Origin: Flavobacteriaceae bacterium D16
GTDB taxonomy: Bacteria; Bacteroidota; Bacteroidia; Flavobacteriales; Flavobacteriaceae
Length of the DNA: 64,000 nt
Assembly (NCBI GenBank): GCA_021295155.1
Contig: JAJTJC010000034.1
Span: 124,001 to 188,000 of the forward strand
Direction of reading: 5' to 3'
Positions within the stretch are counted from its first letter, which is position 1. Each line of letters begins with the position of its first letter. The notes below the pieces were generated by a model. That model did no database searches and had not been told where the DNA came from. It saw nothing but the letters and a program-made list of their open reading frames with translations. The translations under genes were made by a program, and so were the position numbers. Shown piece after piece: positions 1 to 6,830 of this stretch.

Positions 1-687
1 ACGCAACAACTTTCGGATGTTCTTACAGGATGTACGGACTGGATTGTAGATAAATTGGAACGTAACGATCAAAACCTGGAGGATATGTATACGGCCTACC
101 GATTCAATTTCCAGAATGATGGAACGGTAATAGCGACAGAAGGGGCCAATACCTATAACGGAACCTGGACTTCCAGTGGATCTGCTAATAACATATCGGT
201 TCAAATTGATATGACAGACCTAAGCGATTTTAATGCGGTATGGAACCTGCATGAGATTGAGGAGGGTGGTGAAACTGAAGTGGACCTTCGTCTGGGAGAT
301 GACCGCCTGGAATTTGAGAGTAGCTGTACCACTGGTGGAGGTGATGGAGGCGGTGAATCCACCCTGGGAAACATCCTGGTAGACGGAAGCTGGATAGTTT
401 CTTCTTATTTGGATGACGGGATTGATGAGACCGCTACATTTACAAATTACAGCTTCAATTTTGATGTCAGTGGAACTGTGGAGGCTAATGACGGTATTCC
501 CGTGACCGGAACCTGGTCCTTCCTTGAATCAAGTAATAAGCTCATCCTGAATTTTGGAACGGATATTACCCTCGAAGAATTAAACGACGACTGGGATGTG
601 GTGACTTCAACTGACACCCAGGTAGACCTTATCAGCGTTAGCGGTGGTGATGGCACAACAGATACATTAATATTAACAAAACAATAA
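1..687 (+). CDS. Lipocalin-like repeat protein, 5' truncated
   Basis: The frame is open from base 1, so the N-terminus lies outside the window; 228 residues are visible. It opens with TQQLSDVLTGC, which matches TEQLTDVLTAC in the next gene, and continues with a block containing YRFNFQNDGT and GTWTSSGSANNI. A Gly-rich linker (TGGGDGGGES) separates this from a second block that starts GSWIVSSYLDDG and ends LISVSGGDGTTDTLIL. Both blocks have the beta-rich pattern GSW...F/Y-x-F-x-F-x-x-G...GTW seen in lipocalin-like lipoproteins of Bacteroidota. The next gene is a clear tandem paralogue 12 bp downstream, so the two are probably cotranscribed. The molecular function is unknown; an envelope location is inferred from the paralogue, which has a lipobox. 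Confidence 0.8.
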   Translation, partial: TQQLSDVLTGCTDWIVDKLERNDQNLEDMYTAYRFNFQNDGTVIATEGANTYNGTWTSSGSANNISVQIDMTDLSDFNAVWNLHEIEEGGETEVDLRLGDDRLEFESSCTTGGGDGGGESTLGNILVDGSWIVSSYLDDGIDETATFTNYSFNFDVSGTVEANDGIPVTGTWSFLESSNKLILNFGTDITLEELNDDWDVVTSTDTQVDLISVSGGDGTTDTLILTKQ

Positions 688-699
688 ACCATTTAAATT

Positions 700-1590
700 A
701 TGAAAAAGAGCATCTTAAATATCGGATTATTTCTGGCTGCAATATCCTTTACAGCCTGTACCACAGATAGTGATAATAATGATGAAAACTTCGATTTGGT
801 CCAACTACAGGCTGATGTAGAGGAGATAACCACTACAGCGACTTCAGGTTCGTGGACCATAACAAAGTTTGTAGACTCCGGTAAAAACGAAACCTCGGAT
901 TTCGCCGGGTATGGATTCAGTTTCAATGCAGATGGCAGCCTGGTCGCAGACAATGGTAGTACTACCATTTCAGGTAGCTGGTCAATAAGCATTGATGATG
1001 ACACCAGTGATGATGATTCAGATTCCTCCGGTGAAAGTAGTCAGGATCACGATTGTGATTCCTGTACCACAGAACAGCTTACCGATGTGCTAACGGCCTG
1101 TTCGGACTGGTTTGTGGAAAAATTGGAACGGAATACCAACAATTTAGAGGAAAACTACACCGGGTATCTTTTCAATTTTATGGCCGATGGTTCCCTTATA
1201 GTCACCAGTGGGATGGACAGTTTTGCTGGCACATGGTCAGCATCTGGAAGCGGAAATAATATCCAGGTAGTACTAACTGTCACTGATCTGGGTGATTTTG
1301 AAGACACCTGGACCCTCCACGAGATCGAATTGTACCAGGGAGAGTCTAATGTGGATTTGAGGATAAATGGTGAGGATAGGCTACGTTTCAGGAACAATTG
1401 TACCCTGGGTGATTTTGGCTCAGGTAACTCCTCTGGTGAAATCGATTTCAACATATTCTTTGCCGCACCAGAAGACTTTGCCGAATTGACCGATGATTGG
1501 AATATCATCTCCTATTCCGCAAATAAGATTGAATTGATTGATGTTAGTGGCGGAGATGGTGAAACAGACCTGTTAACCTTCGAAAAGTAA
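700..1590 (+). CDS. Lipocalin-like repeat lipoprotein, paralogue of upstream gene
   Basis: This 296-residue protein starts with a lipoprotein signal, MKKSILNIGLFLAAISFTAC, with the lipid cysteine near residue 20. A first beta-rich unit (GSWTITKFVDSGKNETSDF, GSWSIS) is followed by an Asp/Ser-rich acidic linker around residues 103-122. A second unit begins DCDSCTTEQLTDVLTAC and parallels the truncated gene upstream block for block. Its C-terminus, DVSGGDGETDLLTF, repeats the neighbour's. Cysteines in DCDSC, TAC and NNC are kept in both copies where visible and may form disulfides outside the inner membrane. The function is not known. The gene ends at a hairpin terminator near 1672-1700. Confidence 0.85.
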   Translation: MKKSILNIGLFLAAISFTACTTDSDNNDENFDLVQLQADVEEITTTATSGSWTITKFVDSGKNETSDFAGYGFSFNADGSLVADNGSTTISGSWSISIDDDTSDDDSDSSGESSQDHDCDSCTTEQLTDVLTACSDWFVEKLERNTNNLEENYTGYLFNFMADGSLIVTSGMDSFAGTWSASGSGNNIQVVLTVTDLGDFEDTWTLHEIELYQGESNVDLRINGEDRLRFRNNCTLGDFGSGNSSGEIDFNIFFAAPEDFAELTDDWNIISYSANKIELIDVSGGDGETDLLTFEK

Positions 1591-1671
1591 GACACCCCAA
1601 TGAACATAACCTAGGGGACCTTTCGTAATCAATGGAATAAGCCCCGCTGTGAAAAGGAAGGTTCTTGAACT

Positions 1672-1700
1672 GCCCCGGCTGATGTCCGGGGCGGTTTTAT
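1672..1700 (+). terminator. Rho-independent terminator of lipoprotein pair
   Basis: A GC stem with arms GCCCCGG (1672-1678) and CCGGGGC (1686-1692) is followed by GGTTTTATT. It lies inside any upstream-extended reading of the Crp/Fnr gene, which argues for the ATG at 1736 as that gene's start. Confidence 0.8.
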
Positions 1701-1735
1701 TATATTTAGTCCTATATCAAACCAGCTTCTCTACT

Positions 1736-2356
1736 ATGGACACCACTAACAACCCTGCATTGACTTTCCCTCGCTTATTTGAAAAAATGAGAGAAGTTGG
1801 GATGCTTCAAAAAATTGACAAGGGAACGGAGATCCTGCGCGAAGGGCAGTTCGTAAAGGTTATCCCTATTGTGCAAAAAGGACTTATCAAGGTGTACACC
1901 CGGCATGAGGACCGGGAATTATTATTGTATTATATCCGTCCTGATGAGAGCTGTATTATGTCCTTCTCGGCAGGTATCAATAACGAGCCGAGTCAGGTTT
2001 TTGCCGTCACAGAAGAAGATACCGAAGCACTACTTCTCCCCATAAAAGAAGCACAGGAACTGGTAAATGATAACCCGAATGGCAATCGTTTCTTTTTTCA
2101 GCAGTATAAATCGCGCTATGCTGAATTGCTGGACACTATCCACCATGTGCTATTTTCTAAAATGGATACCAGGCTTTATAAACATTTGAAAGACAAAGCC
2201 AGAGTTAAGGGTGAAAATCCACTTCGTATGTCACATCAGCAACTTGCAAGTGAGCTGGGCACCGTACGTGAAGTGATTAGTCGTGTTATGAAAAAATTGG
2301 AAGGTGAAGGACTTGTAAGGCAGGTTGGGAATACCATACATGTAATTGAGTTGTGA
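1736..2356 (+). CDS. Crp/Fnr family transcriptional regulator
   Basis: This 206-residue regulator has an N-terminal cyclic-nucleotide-binding-type beta-roll (about residues 10-125, with KGTEILREGQFVKVIPIVQKG) and a C-terminal winged helix (about 140-205) whose recognition helix lies in SHQQLASELGTVREVISRVM. There is no cysteine cluster for an Fnr iron-sulfur centre; the only visible cysteine is in the ESCIM segment. A GTG at 1649 is in frame but sits before a terminator hairpin, so the ATG at 1736 is preferred. The first of nine related dyads overlaps its stop codon. Its place at the head of the sulfur island and the Crp/Fnr-like dyads before most sulfur operons make it the candidate sulfide or persulfide-responsive activator; this role is inferred. 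Confidence 0.93.
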   Translation: MDTTNNPALTFPRLFEKMREVGMLQKIDKGTEILREGQFVKVIPIVQKGLIKVYTRHEDRELLLYYIRPDESCIMSFSAGINNEPSQVFAVTEEDTEALLLPIKEAQELVNDNPNGNRFFFQQYKSRYAELLDTIHHVLFSKMDTRLYKHLKDKARVKGENPLRMSHQQLASELGTVREVISRVMKKLEGEGLVRQVGNTIHVIEL

Positions 2357-2366
2357 CTTAAGTCAC
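2353..2366. promoter_or_regulatory. Candidate Crp/Fnr operator, site 1 (GTGAC-N4-GTCAC)
   Basis: A perfect 14-bp palindrome, GTGACTTAAGTCAC, overlaps the stop codon of the regulator gene. Its centre (2359.5) lies 29.5 bp before the first base of a perfect Bacteroidota -7 element, TACTTTTG at 2389-2396. The start point would then fall near 2401, in front of the small membrane genes. The palindrome and spacing are read directly; regulator identity is inferred. Confidence 0.72.
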
Positions 2367-2388
2367 TGCATACTCCATTTAGGCCATT

Positions 2389-2396
2389 TACTTTTG
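2389..2396 (+). promoter_or_regulatory. -7 promoter element TACTTTTG
   Basis: An exact match to the Bacteroidota -7 consensus TAnnTTTG, positioned 29.5 bp from the centre of operator site 1. No convincing -33 TTTG element is seen, consistent with an activator-dependent promoter. Confidence 0.65.
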
Positions 2397-2409
2397 ATAA
2401 AAAGAAATC

Positions 2410-2505
2410 ACGAGCCGGAAATTCATAAAGCTTCTTTTCGTGTGTATCCTTTGCTTAGCGGTAATCACCGGAATGGTCTGGCTCGTGGATCTATTATCTA
2501 ACTAA
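2410..2505 (+). CDS. Possible 31-residue membrane peptide with an ACG start
   Basis: An open frame runs from ACG at 2410 to TAA at 2503-2505 and reads (M/T)SRKFIKLLFVCILCLAV followed by ITGMVWLVDLLSN: a basic N-terminus and one hydrophobic helix. The context GAAATCACG resembles GAAATCATG at the next gene's start, so a real gene with an ACG start or a recently mutated ATG is possible. It would be the first frame after the predicted start point near 2401. A GTG at 2440 is an alternative start within the helix. It ends 11 bp before the YgaP-like gene. It may instead be untranslated leader. Confidence 0.35.
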   Translation, partial: TSRKFIKLLFVCILCLAVITGMVWLVDLLSN

Positions 2506-2516
2506 AATTTGAAATC

Positions 2517-2732
2517 ATGAAAAAAAACATGGGGTCTGCAGACCGTATCATCAGAACAATTATCGCCGTAGTAGTTGGCGCCCTTTATTTTACCGATATA
2601 ATAGCGGGAACTTTAGGACTGGTACTACTCATATTGGCAGTGGTTTTCCTTTTGACCAGCCTAGTAAGTTTTTGCCCGTTGTACGCTCCTTTTGGAATTT
2701 CTACCTGTGCCGTTAAAAAGGAAGAATCATAA
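2517..2732 (+). CDS. YgaP-like (DUF2892) inner-membrane protein
   Basis: This 71-residue protein has the DUF2892/YgaP transmembrane pattern. A short basic N-terminus (MKKNMGSADRIIRT) is followed by two hydrophobic helices (about residues 14-30 and 35-53) separated by a short turn, and the tail contains CPLYAPFGISTC. Family members often sit beside or are fused to rhodanese domains and sulfide-oxidation genes; E. coli YgaP carries a rhodanese domain ahead of this region. Here the rhodanese is a separate gene at 5358. The gene follows a class II-type promoter (operator 2353-2366, -7 at 2389). A role in membrane handling of sulfane sulfur is inferred. Confidence 0.85.
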   Translation: MKKNMGSADRIIRTIIAVVVGALYFTDIIAGTLGLVLLILAVVFLLTSLVSFCPLYAPFGISTCAVKKEES

Positions 2733-2735
2733 AAA

Positions 2736-2807
2736 TCCTGGAATTTTCAGGAATTATCCCTATTCAATTGTTTTACTAATGTAATTCCTGGCAATAATCA
2801 GGATTAC
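2736..2807. repeat. Two related CCTG...CAGG dyads
   Basis: TCCTGGAATTTTCAGGA at 2736-2752 and an imperfect dyad with arms GTAATTCCTGG and TCAGGATTAC at 2781-2807 share CCTGG-N5/6-CAGG cores. They lie between the YgaP-like gene and the lipoprotein start at 2858. Neither has a T-run, so an operator role is more likely than termination, but no regulator is indicated. Confidence 0.4.
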
Positions 2808-2857
2808 TAATAGTTAGTAAAATGTTTAATCTTAAGTACTTAACCTATTTTAAAGTT

Positions 2858-3574
2858 ATGAAAAATTCATTTTATCTTACCCTTGTATTGTCGGCAATGT
2901 TGTTGGTGAGTTGTTCCAGTGATGAAAACGACGGTAGCAGGATTAGATTGAAAGTAGCCTCTGTAAATGCTCCCGGAATTAGTGGCAAATCTGCTTCTTT
3001 TACGAGCAAGAATAATGAAGGTATTGTTTTTACCGACTTCCGTATTTCCATTCGCGATGTGGTCTTCAAAAATGACGATGACCCCAACAGTAGCCTGGAC
3101 ACCGATGAAATCCGGTTCAGAGGCCCATACCAGATCGATCTACTCGCTGGTGGCGATGCTGTAACACAGACTATCGGGGATGCTTTTGTTCCTGATGGGC
3201 TTTACAAGGAATTGCGCTTTAAGTTTCACAAAGATGAAGACTTGCCCGCAACCGATGTCCTGTATGACCGCTCCATTTACATTGAAGGAACCATTGACGA
3301 CGCACCTTTTGTATTCTGGCATGATACCAGTGAAAATCTGGATGTTGGCAGGTCAACCGGGGTGGAAGTTGCCGGTGGAGTAGTGAACTTTACTGTAGAA
3401 TTTGATATTTCCCAGTTCCTGAGTTCCTTAAATACTATAGACTTGCACCAGGCAGTGGATGGAAATCAGGACGGACTCATTGAGATTTTCCCCAATGACC
3501 GGGATGGCAACCAGGATATAGCTGATGATCTCAAGGACAATATAAAAGAGACTGCAGATCTGATTAATAAATAA
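2858..3574 (+). CDS. Lipoprotein of unknown function (DUF4382-like)
   Basis: The 238-residue product starts MKNSFYLTLVLSAMLLVSCSS, with the lipid cysteine at residue 19. An upstream in-frame ATG at 2822 would put extra sequence before the signal and is rejected. The mature part contains an acidic beta-rich domain with RFRGPYQIDLLAGGDAVTQ, PDGLYKELRFKF and FDISQFL. Its layout resembles DUF4382-type lipoproteins, in which a segment about a ligand or surface value is followed by a G-x-Y-x-x-x-R-F strand; this assignment is tentative. It sits between the sulfur regulator and the CstB-like gene but ends at its own terminator, so it is probably monocistronic. Confidence 0.75.
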   Translation: MKNSFYLTLVLSAMLLVSCSSDENDGSRIRLKVASVNAPGISGKSASFTSKNNEGIVFTDFRISIRDVVFKNDDDPNSSLDTDEIRFRGPYQIDLLAGGDAVTQTIGDAFVPDGLYKELRFKFHKDEDLPATDVLYDRSIYIEGTIDDAPFVFWHDTSENLDVGRSTGVEVAGGVVNFTVEFDISQFLSSLNTIDLHQAVDGNQDGLIEIFPNDRDGNQDIADDLKDNIKETADLINK

Positions 3575-3593
3575 TATTCTCGATCTGAAAGTG

Positions 3594-3627
3594 AGAAAAA
3601 CACCGCATTGCATGCGGTGTTTTTTTT
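3594..3627 (+). terminator. Rho-independent terminator
   Basis: Stem CACCGCA (3601-3607) with TGCGGTG (3613-3619) is followed by eight T, closing the lipoprotein gene. Confidence 0.9.
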
Positions 3628-3727
3628 GAATGGATCAGAGCCTGACGAAAGAGCCCATGAAATGAATTTTTGACGTTCTAAATTACTTTACAGAAGGGGG
3701 TATTAGGAACATAAATTTTTACACAAA

Positions 3728-3741
3728 CTGATATATATCAG
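3728..3741. promoter_or_regulatory. Candidate Crp/Fnr operator, site 2 (Fnr-like)
   Basis: CTGATATATATCAG is a perfect dyad, extended by one pair on each side to 16 bp (3727-3742). It resembles the Fnr box TTGAT-N4-ATCAA. The centre at 3734.5 is 29.5 bp from GACCTTTG at 3764-3771, which matches TAnnTTTG at all but the first base. It would be the distal promoter of the CstB-like gene. Confidence 0.6.
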
Positions 3742-3770
3742 TGTTCTTTAATGGTTTCTATCAGACCTTT

Positions 3771-3784
3771 GTAACTAATGTTAC
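3771..3784. promoter_or_regulatory. Candidate Crp/Fnr operator, site 3 (GTAAC-N4-GTTAC)
   Basis: Perfect dyad GTAACTAATGTTAC, 56 bp before the cstB-like ATG. Its centre (3777.5) is 29.5 bp from TAATTTTA at 3807-3814 (seven of eight matches to TAnnTTTG). It begins on the last base of the distal promoter's -7-like element (site 2), so occupancy of one promoter would affect the other. Confidence 0.72.
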
Positions 3785-3840
3785 GGCCTTTAAATCAGAT
3801 ACCCGTTAATTTTAACCTAGAATCATTTAATTGACGAATT

Positions 3841-5256
3841 ATGCATGTTGAACAGATCTACACGGGTTGCCTCGCACATGCCGCCTATTATCTGGAAAGC
3901 AAGGGGGAAGCCGCGATTTTTGACCCCCTGAGGGAGGTAGGACCTTATATCGCAAGGGCCAAAAAAGACAAGGCTAAAATAAAGTTTGTTTTCGAAACGC
4001 ATTTTCATGCTGATTTTGTGAGTGGACATCTGGACCTGAAAAAGAAAACAGGGGCACAGATTATTTTTGGTCCAACAGCGAAGCCTGGCTATGAAGCAAT
4101 TGTAGCAGAAGACGGCCAGATATTTGAAGTGGGAGATTATAAGGTGAAGGTGATCCATACGCCTGGTCATACCATGGAAAGCACTACTTATCTGCTTATT
4201 GATGATAAAGGAGAAGAACATGGAATTATCACAGGAGATACCTTGTTTATTGGAGATGTTGGCCGACCTGATCTGGCTCAGCATGTAGTCTCTGAATTAA
4301 CTGAGGAAAAGCTGGCCGGACATTTGTTCGACTCTCTCAGGAATAAAATTATGCCCTTAGATGATCATCTTATTGTATATCCAAACCATGGCGCTGGTTC
4401 GGCTTGCGGAAAGATGATGAGTAAAGAAACCACAGATACCCTCGGGCACCAGAAGAAAGTAAATTATGCGCTAAGGGCAGATATGACCAGGGAAGAATTT
4501 ATAAAGGAATTGCTTACCGGTTTAACCCGTCCGCCAGGATATTTCCCTCAGAATGTGCTTTTGAATATAAAGGGATATGAAAGTCTGGATACTGTAATGG
4601 AACGTGGAGAAAAACCGCTATCTCCTGAAGCATTTGAAGCGGCTGCCAACGAAACAGACGCCTTAATGCTCGATACGCGGACTGCAACAGATTTTGCACA
4701 GGGATTTATCCCAAATAGTATCAATATAGGTCTAAAGGGCAATTTTGCCCAGTGGGTAGGGGAGATGATACCGGATGTGAAGCAACAAATTCTGTTGATA
4801 ACCTATCCAGGGCAGGAAGAAGAAGCCATAACCCGACTGTCCAGAGTAGGATACGATTATACCATCGGTTTTCTCGAAGGAGGTTTTGAAGAATGGAAAA
4901 AGTCTGGTAAAGACTATGATACTGTAGGAAGAATCGACGCCAAGGAATTTGAAGAGACCTATAGACAAGTGAAACCTGTGGTTATCGACGTAAGGAAGAA
5001 GAGTGAATTTGATTCTGAACATGTGGTAGATGCCCTGAATGTGCCACTCAACGATATCAACGCTCAACTTTCCCAGTTTCCAAAAGATAAACCTTTTGTG
5101 CTCTATTGTGCAGGTGGCTATCGCAGCATGGTTGCAGCTTCCATCCTGAAACAAAGGGGCTGGGATAATTTTGTAGATGTCAATGAAGGTTTTGACATAA
5201 TTAAAAAAACTAAGGTGGAGAAGACGGACTATATCTGTCCGACTACCTTGCTTTAG
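3841..5256 (+). CDS. CstB-like persulfide dioxygenase-rhodanese
   Basis: The 471-residue protein has three parts. Residues 1-240 are an ETHE1-type metallo-beta-lactamase fold with THFHADFVSGH (H54, H56, D58), TPGH (H110), GD (D133) and NHGAG (H183) as iron ligands. Residues 265-355 are a rhodanese homology domain in which the catalytic loop reads TYPGQEEE, without cysteine. Residues 365-460 are an active rhodanese with YCAGGYRS (C423). This order, dioxygenase, dead rhodanese, live rhodanese, is that of S. aureus CstB, which converts persulfides to thiosulfate or sulfite with O2 in the cytoplasm. Two tandem class II-type promoters precede it. Substrate is inferred from family and neighbours (SQR, sulfite dehydrogenase). 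Confidence 0.93.
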   Translation: MHVEQIYTGCLAHAAYYLESKGEAAIFDPLREVGPYIARAKKDKAKIKFVFETHFHADFVSGHLDLKKKTGAQIIFGPTAKPGYEAIVAEDGQIFEVGDYKVKVIHTPGHTMESTTYLLIDDKGEEHGIITGDTLFIGDVGRPDLAQHVVSELTEEKLAGHLFDSLRNKIMPLDDHLIVYPNHGAGSACGKMMSKETTDTLGHQKKVNYALRADMTREEFIKELLTGLTRPPGYFPQNVLLNIKGYESLDTVMERGEKPLSPEAFEAAANETDALMLDTRTATDFAQGFIPNSINIGLKGNFAQWVGEMIPDVKQQILLITYPGQEEEAITRLSRVGYDYTIGFLEGGFEEWKKSGKDYDTVGRIDAKEFEETYRQVKPVVIDVRKKSEFDSEHVVDALNVPLNDINAQLSQFPKDKPFVLYCAGGYRSMVAASILKQRGWDNFVDVNEGFDIIKKTKVEKTDYICPTTLL

Positions 5257-5286
5257 TAACCATAAAATTTGTTTTGGTTGGTTGTT

Positions 5287-5326
5287 AGGGAAACGGCCAC
5301 GTATTATTGGGTCGTTTCCCTTCTTT
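5287..5326 (+). terminator. Rho-independent terminator after cstB-like gene
   Basis: Arms GGGAAACG (5288-5295) and CGTTTCCC (5313-5320) with a T-rich tail. It separates the CstB-like gene from the rhodanese at 5358, although readthrough remains possible. Confidence 0.8.
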
Positions 5327-5357
5327 ATCATCAATCACGTATAAAAAAATTAAAATA

Positions 5358-5702
5358 ATGTCATTTCTAAGTGCTATATTTAAGTCTAAGTCGGCTAATT
5401 CTGACAAGATAGAAATCCTGGATACCAAGGCCTATAAAGAGGCTGTTTTGGGCAAAAATGTTCAATTGGTTGATGTAAGGACACAACGGGAATTCCGTTC
5501 CGGGCATATTGGTAAAGCGGTTAATATTGATTTATTCAAAGGAGGTGCCTTTGACAGGGCCTTTGAAAATTTTGACAAAGAAAAGCCTGTTTACCTTTAT
5601 TGCCGTTCCGGTAACAGGAGCCAAAAAGCGGCCCGCAAGCTTTTGGCACTAGGGTTCGAAAAGATTTACGACTTAAAAGGGGGTATTTTGCAGTGGGAGT
5701 AA
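5358..5702 (+). CDS. Single-domain rhodanese
   Basis: This 114-residue rhodanese has DVRTQREFRSGHIGKAVNI and the active-site loop YCRSGNRS with C82. The N-terminal 15 residues (MSFLSAIFKSKSANS) are not a convincing export signal, so a cytoplasmic sulfurtransferase is likely. An in-frame upstream ATG at 5307 lies in the terminator and is rejected. The length is usual for PspE/GlpE-type enzymes. It is followed 30 bp later by the cytochrome c lipoprotein. It probably moves sulfane sulfur between SQR-derived persulfide, the CstB-like enzyme and the DsrE/TusE carriers; the partner is inferred. Confidence 0.92.
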   Translation: MSFLSAIFKSKSANSDKIEILDTKAYKEAVLGKNVQLVDVRTQREFRSGHIGKAVNIDLFKGGAFDRAFENFDKEKPVYLYCRSGNRSQKAARKLLALGFEKIYDLKGGILQWE

Positions 5703-5732
5703 AATAGAAATTTCTTAAAACCAATCAATATT

Positions 5733-6227
5733 ATGAGAGCTTTACTTTTCTTAGCCATTCTGACTTTTGTTATTAGTTGTAAGGAACAACCCAAAAAGGC
5801 AGAAGAAACGTTAACAATGAGTGCTGAAGCACTCGCAGAACAGAGGGAACAAATGATGGTCACTTACTGTTATCAGTGCCATAATCCCAAAACAGACAGG
5901 GAGAGTATGCTGGCGCCGCCTATGATAGGGATTAAAAAGCATTACATTTCAGATAGTACTACCAAGGAGGTCTTTGTAGCGGATTTACAGGCATGGATGA
6001 AAGGACCAAGTGAGGAAAAGAGCAAAATGCCTCATGCCCTTGAAAAGTTTGGTCTGATGAGTCACCAGGTTTATCCCGACAGCGTTATCGTCGGTATTGC
6101 TGAATATTTGTACGACAACGAGATCGAAAAACCGGAATGGTATCAGCAGCATCACAAGGAAATGCATGGATCCGGAAAAGGAATGGGAGCTGGCCACAAA
6201 AAAGGCCAGAAAAAAGGGGGTCAGTAA
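5733..6227 (+). CDS. c-type cytochrome lipoprotein
   Basis: A 164-residue protein with lipoprotein signal MRALLFLAILTFVISC (C16) and one haem-binding motif CYQCH (C46, C49, H50). The segment MPHALEKFGLMSHQVYPDSVIVGIAEYLYD could supply a distal methionine. The C-terminus is a Lys/Gly/His-rich tail. An A6G5 homopolymer at 6210-6220, five codons before the stop, lets a -1 shift enter the frame of the DUF3365 haem protein that overlaps downstream. It may be an electron acceptor of the sulfur enzymes; the redox partner is inferred from location only. Confidence 0.88.
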   Translation: MRALLFLAILTFVISCKEQPKKAEETLTMSAEALAEQREQMMVTYCYQCHNPKTDRESMLAPPMIGIKKHYISDSTTKEVFVADLQAWMKGPSEEKSKMPHALEKFGLMSHQVYPDSVIVGIAEYLYDNEIEKPEWYQQHHKEMHGSGKGMGAGHKKGQKKGGQ

Positions 6228-6730
6228 GCGATCAAGATCAAACTGATCTGGAAAAGGCCCGGGAATTTGCCATGGCTACCCAGACCCAACTCGGTAAAAA
6301 CTTAATGGCAGCATTACAAAGGGGAGGCACTCAGGAGGCCATCCCCTTTTGTAATATTAAGGCTTTACCAATTACAGACAGTATGGCCGTTGTTTCGAAT
6401 GCAAGTATTAAACGGGTGACCAACAAGGCCCGAAATCCAATGAACATAGCCAATGAGTTTGAAGAGTCATTGATTGAAGAGTACCAAAAAGCGCTTGTAA
6501 AAGGAGAGACCTTACAACCCCAAATAAGTTCGGATTCCTCAGCCCAGGCCTATTACTTTCCTATACTAACCAATGCCATGTGTTTGCAATGCCATGGTAA
6601 ACCGGGGGTAGAGGTGCACGATGTTACACTGGAAAATTTAAAAACGTATTATCCCCGGGATAATGCCCTGGGTTACGATTCAAATGAAGTCAGAGGTTTA
6701 TGGAAGGTGATTCTGGCTCCAAAGCCTTAG
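6137..6730 (+). CDS. DUF3365 haem-binding protein, overlaps cytochrome c in -1 frame
   Basis: The domain starting at DLEKAREFAMATQTQLGKNLM and ending RGLWKVILAP is DUF3365, including the haem motif CLQCHGKP (C149, C152, H153 counted from the ATG at 6137). DUF3365 proteins are normally exported, yet the residues encoded from 6137 to 6227 (MVSAASQGNAWIRKRNG) are an out-of-frame reading of the cytochrome tail and no signal peptide exists. The first internal ATG at 6272 would also lack a signal. A -1 shift at the A6G5 tract would join it to the cytochrome lipoprotein as a diheme protein. Programmed frameshift, homopolymer error and true loss of the start remain possible. Confidence 0.75.
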   Translation: MVSAASQGNAWIRKRNGSWPQKRPEKRGSVSDQDQTDLEKAREFAMATQTQLGKNLMAALQRGGTQEAIPFCNIKALPITDSMAVVSNASIKRVTNKARNPMNIANEFEESLIEEYQKALVKGETLQPQISSDSSAQAYYFPILTNAMCLQCHGKPGVEVHDVTLENLKTYYPRDNALGYDSNEVRGLWKVILAPKP

Positions 6731-6756
6731 TATTTATAAGAGTCGCTCTAATTGTA

Positions 6757-6803
6757 AACTGCCCTGACTATTCCATCTTAGGATAGCCAGGGCAGTTAGT
6801 TAT
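6757..6803. terminator. Bidirectional terminator
   Basis: Arms AACTGCCCTG and CAGGGCAGTT (6757-6766, 6788-6797) enclose a second shorter stem. It lies between the convergent DUF3365 gene and the hydroxylase gene at 6831. Confidence 0.75.
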
Positions 6804-6830
6804 TTTGTAGGAAAGTTAAGGTTTAGCTTT

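Noticed and set aside
1649-1735. GTG-initiated N-terminal extension of the Crp/Fnr gene
   Set aside because: It passes through the GC hairpin terminator at 1672-1700 and has no family similarity; the ATG at 1736 gives a normal-length regulator.
3823-4284. Minus-strand frame of 153 codons opposite the CstB-like gene
   Set aside because: Antisense shadow; no signal, motif or ribosome site, while the plus strand encodes a full conserved enzyme.
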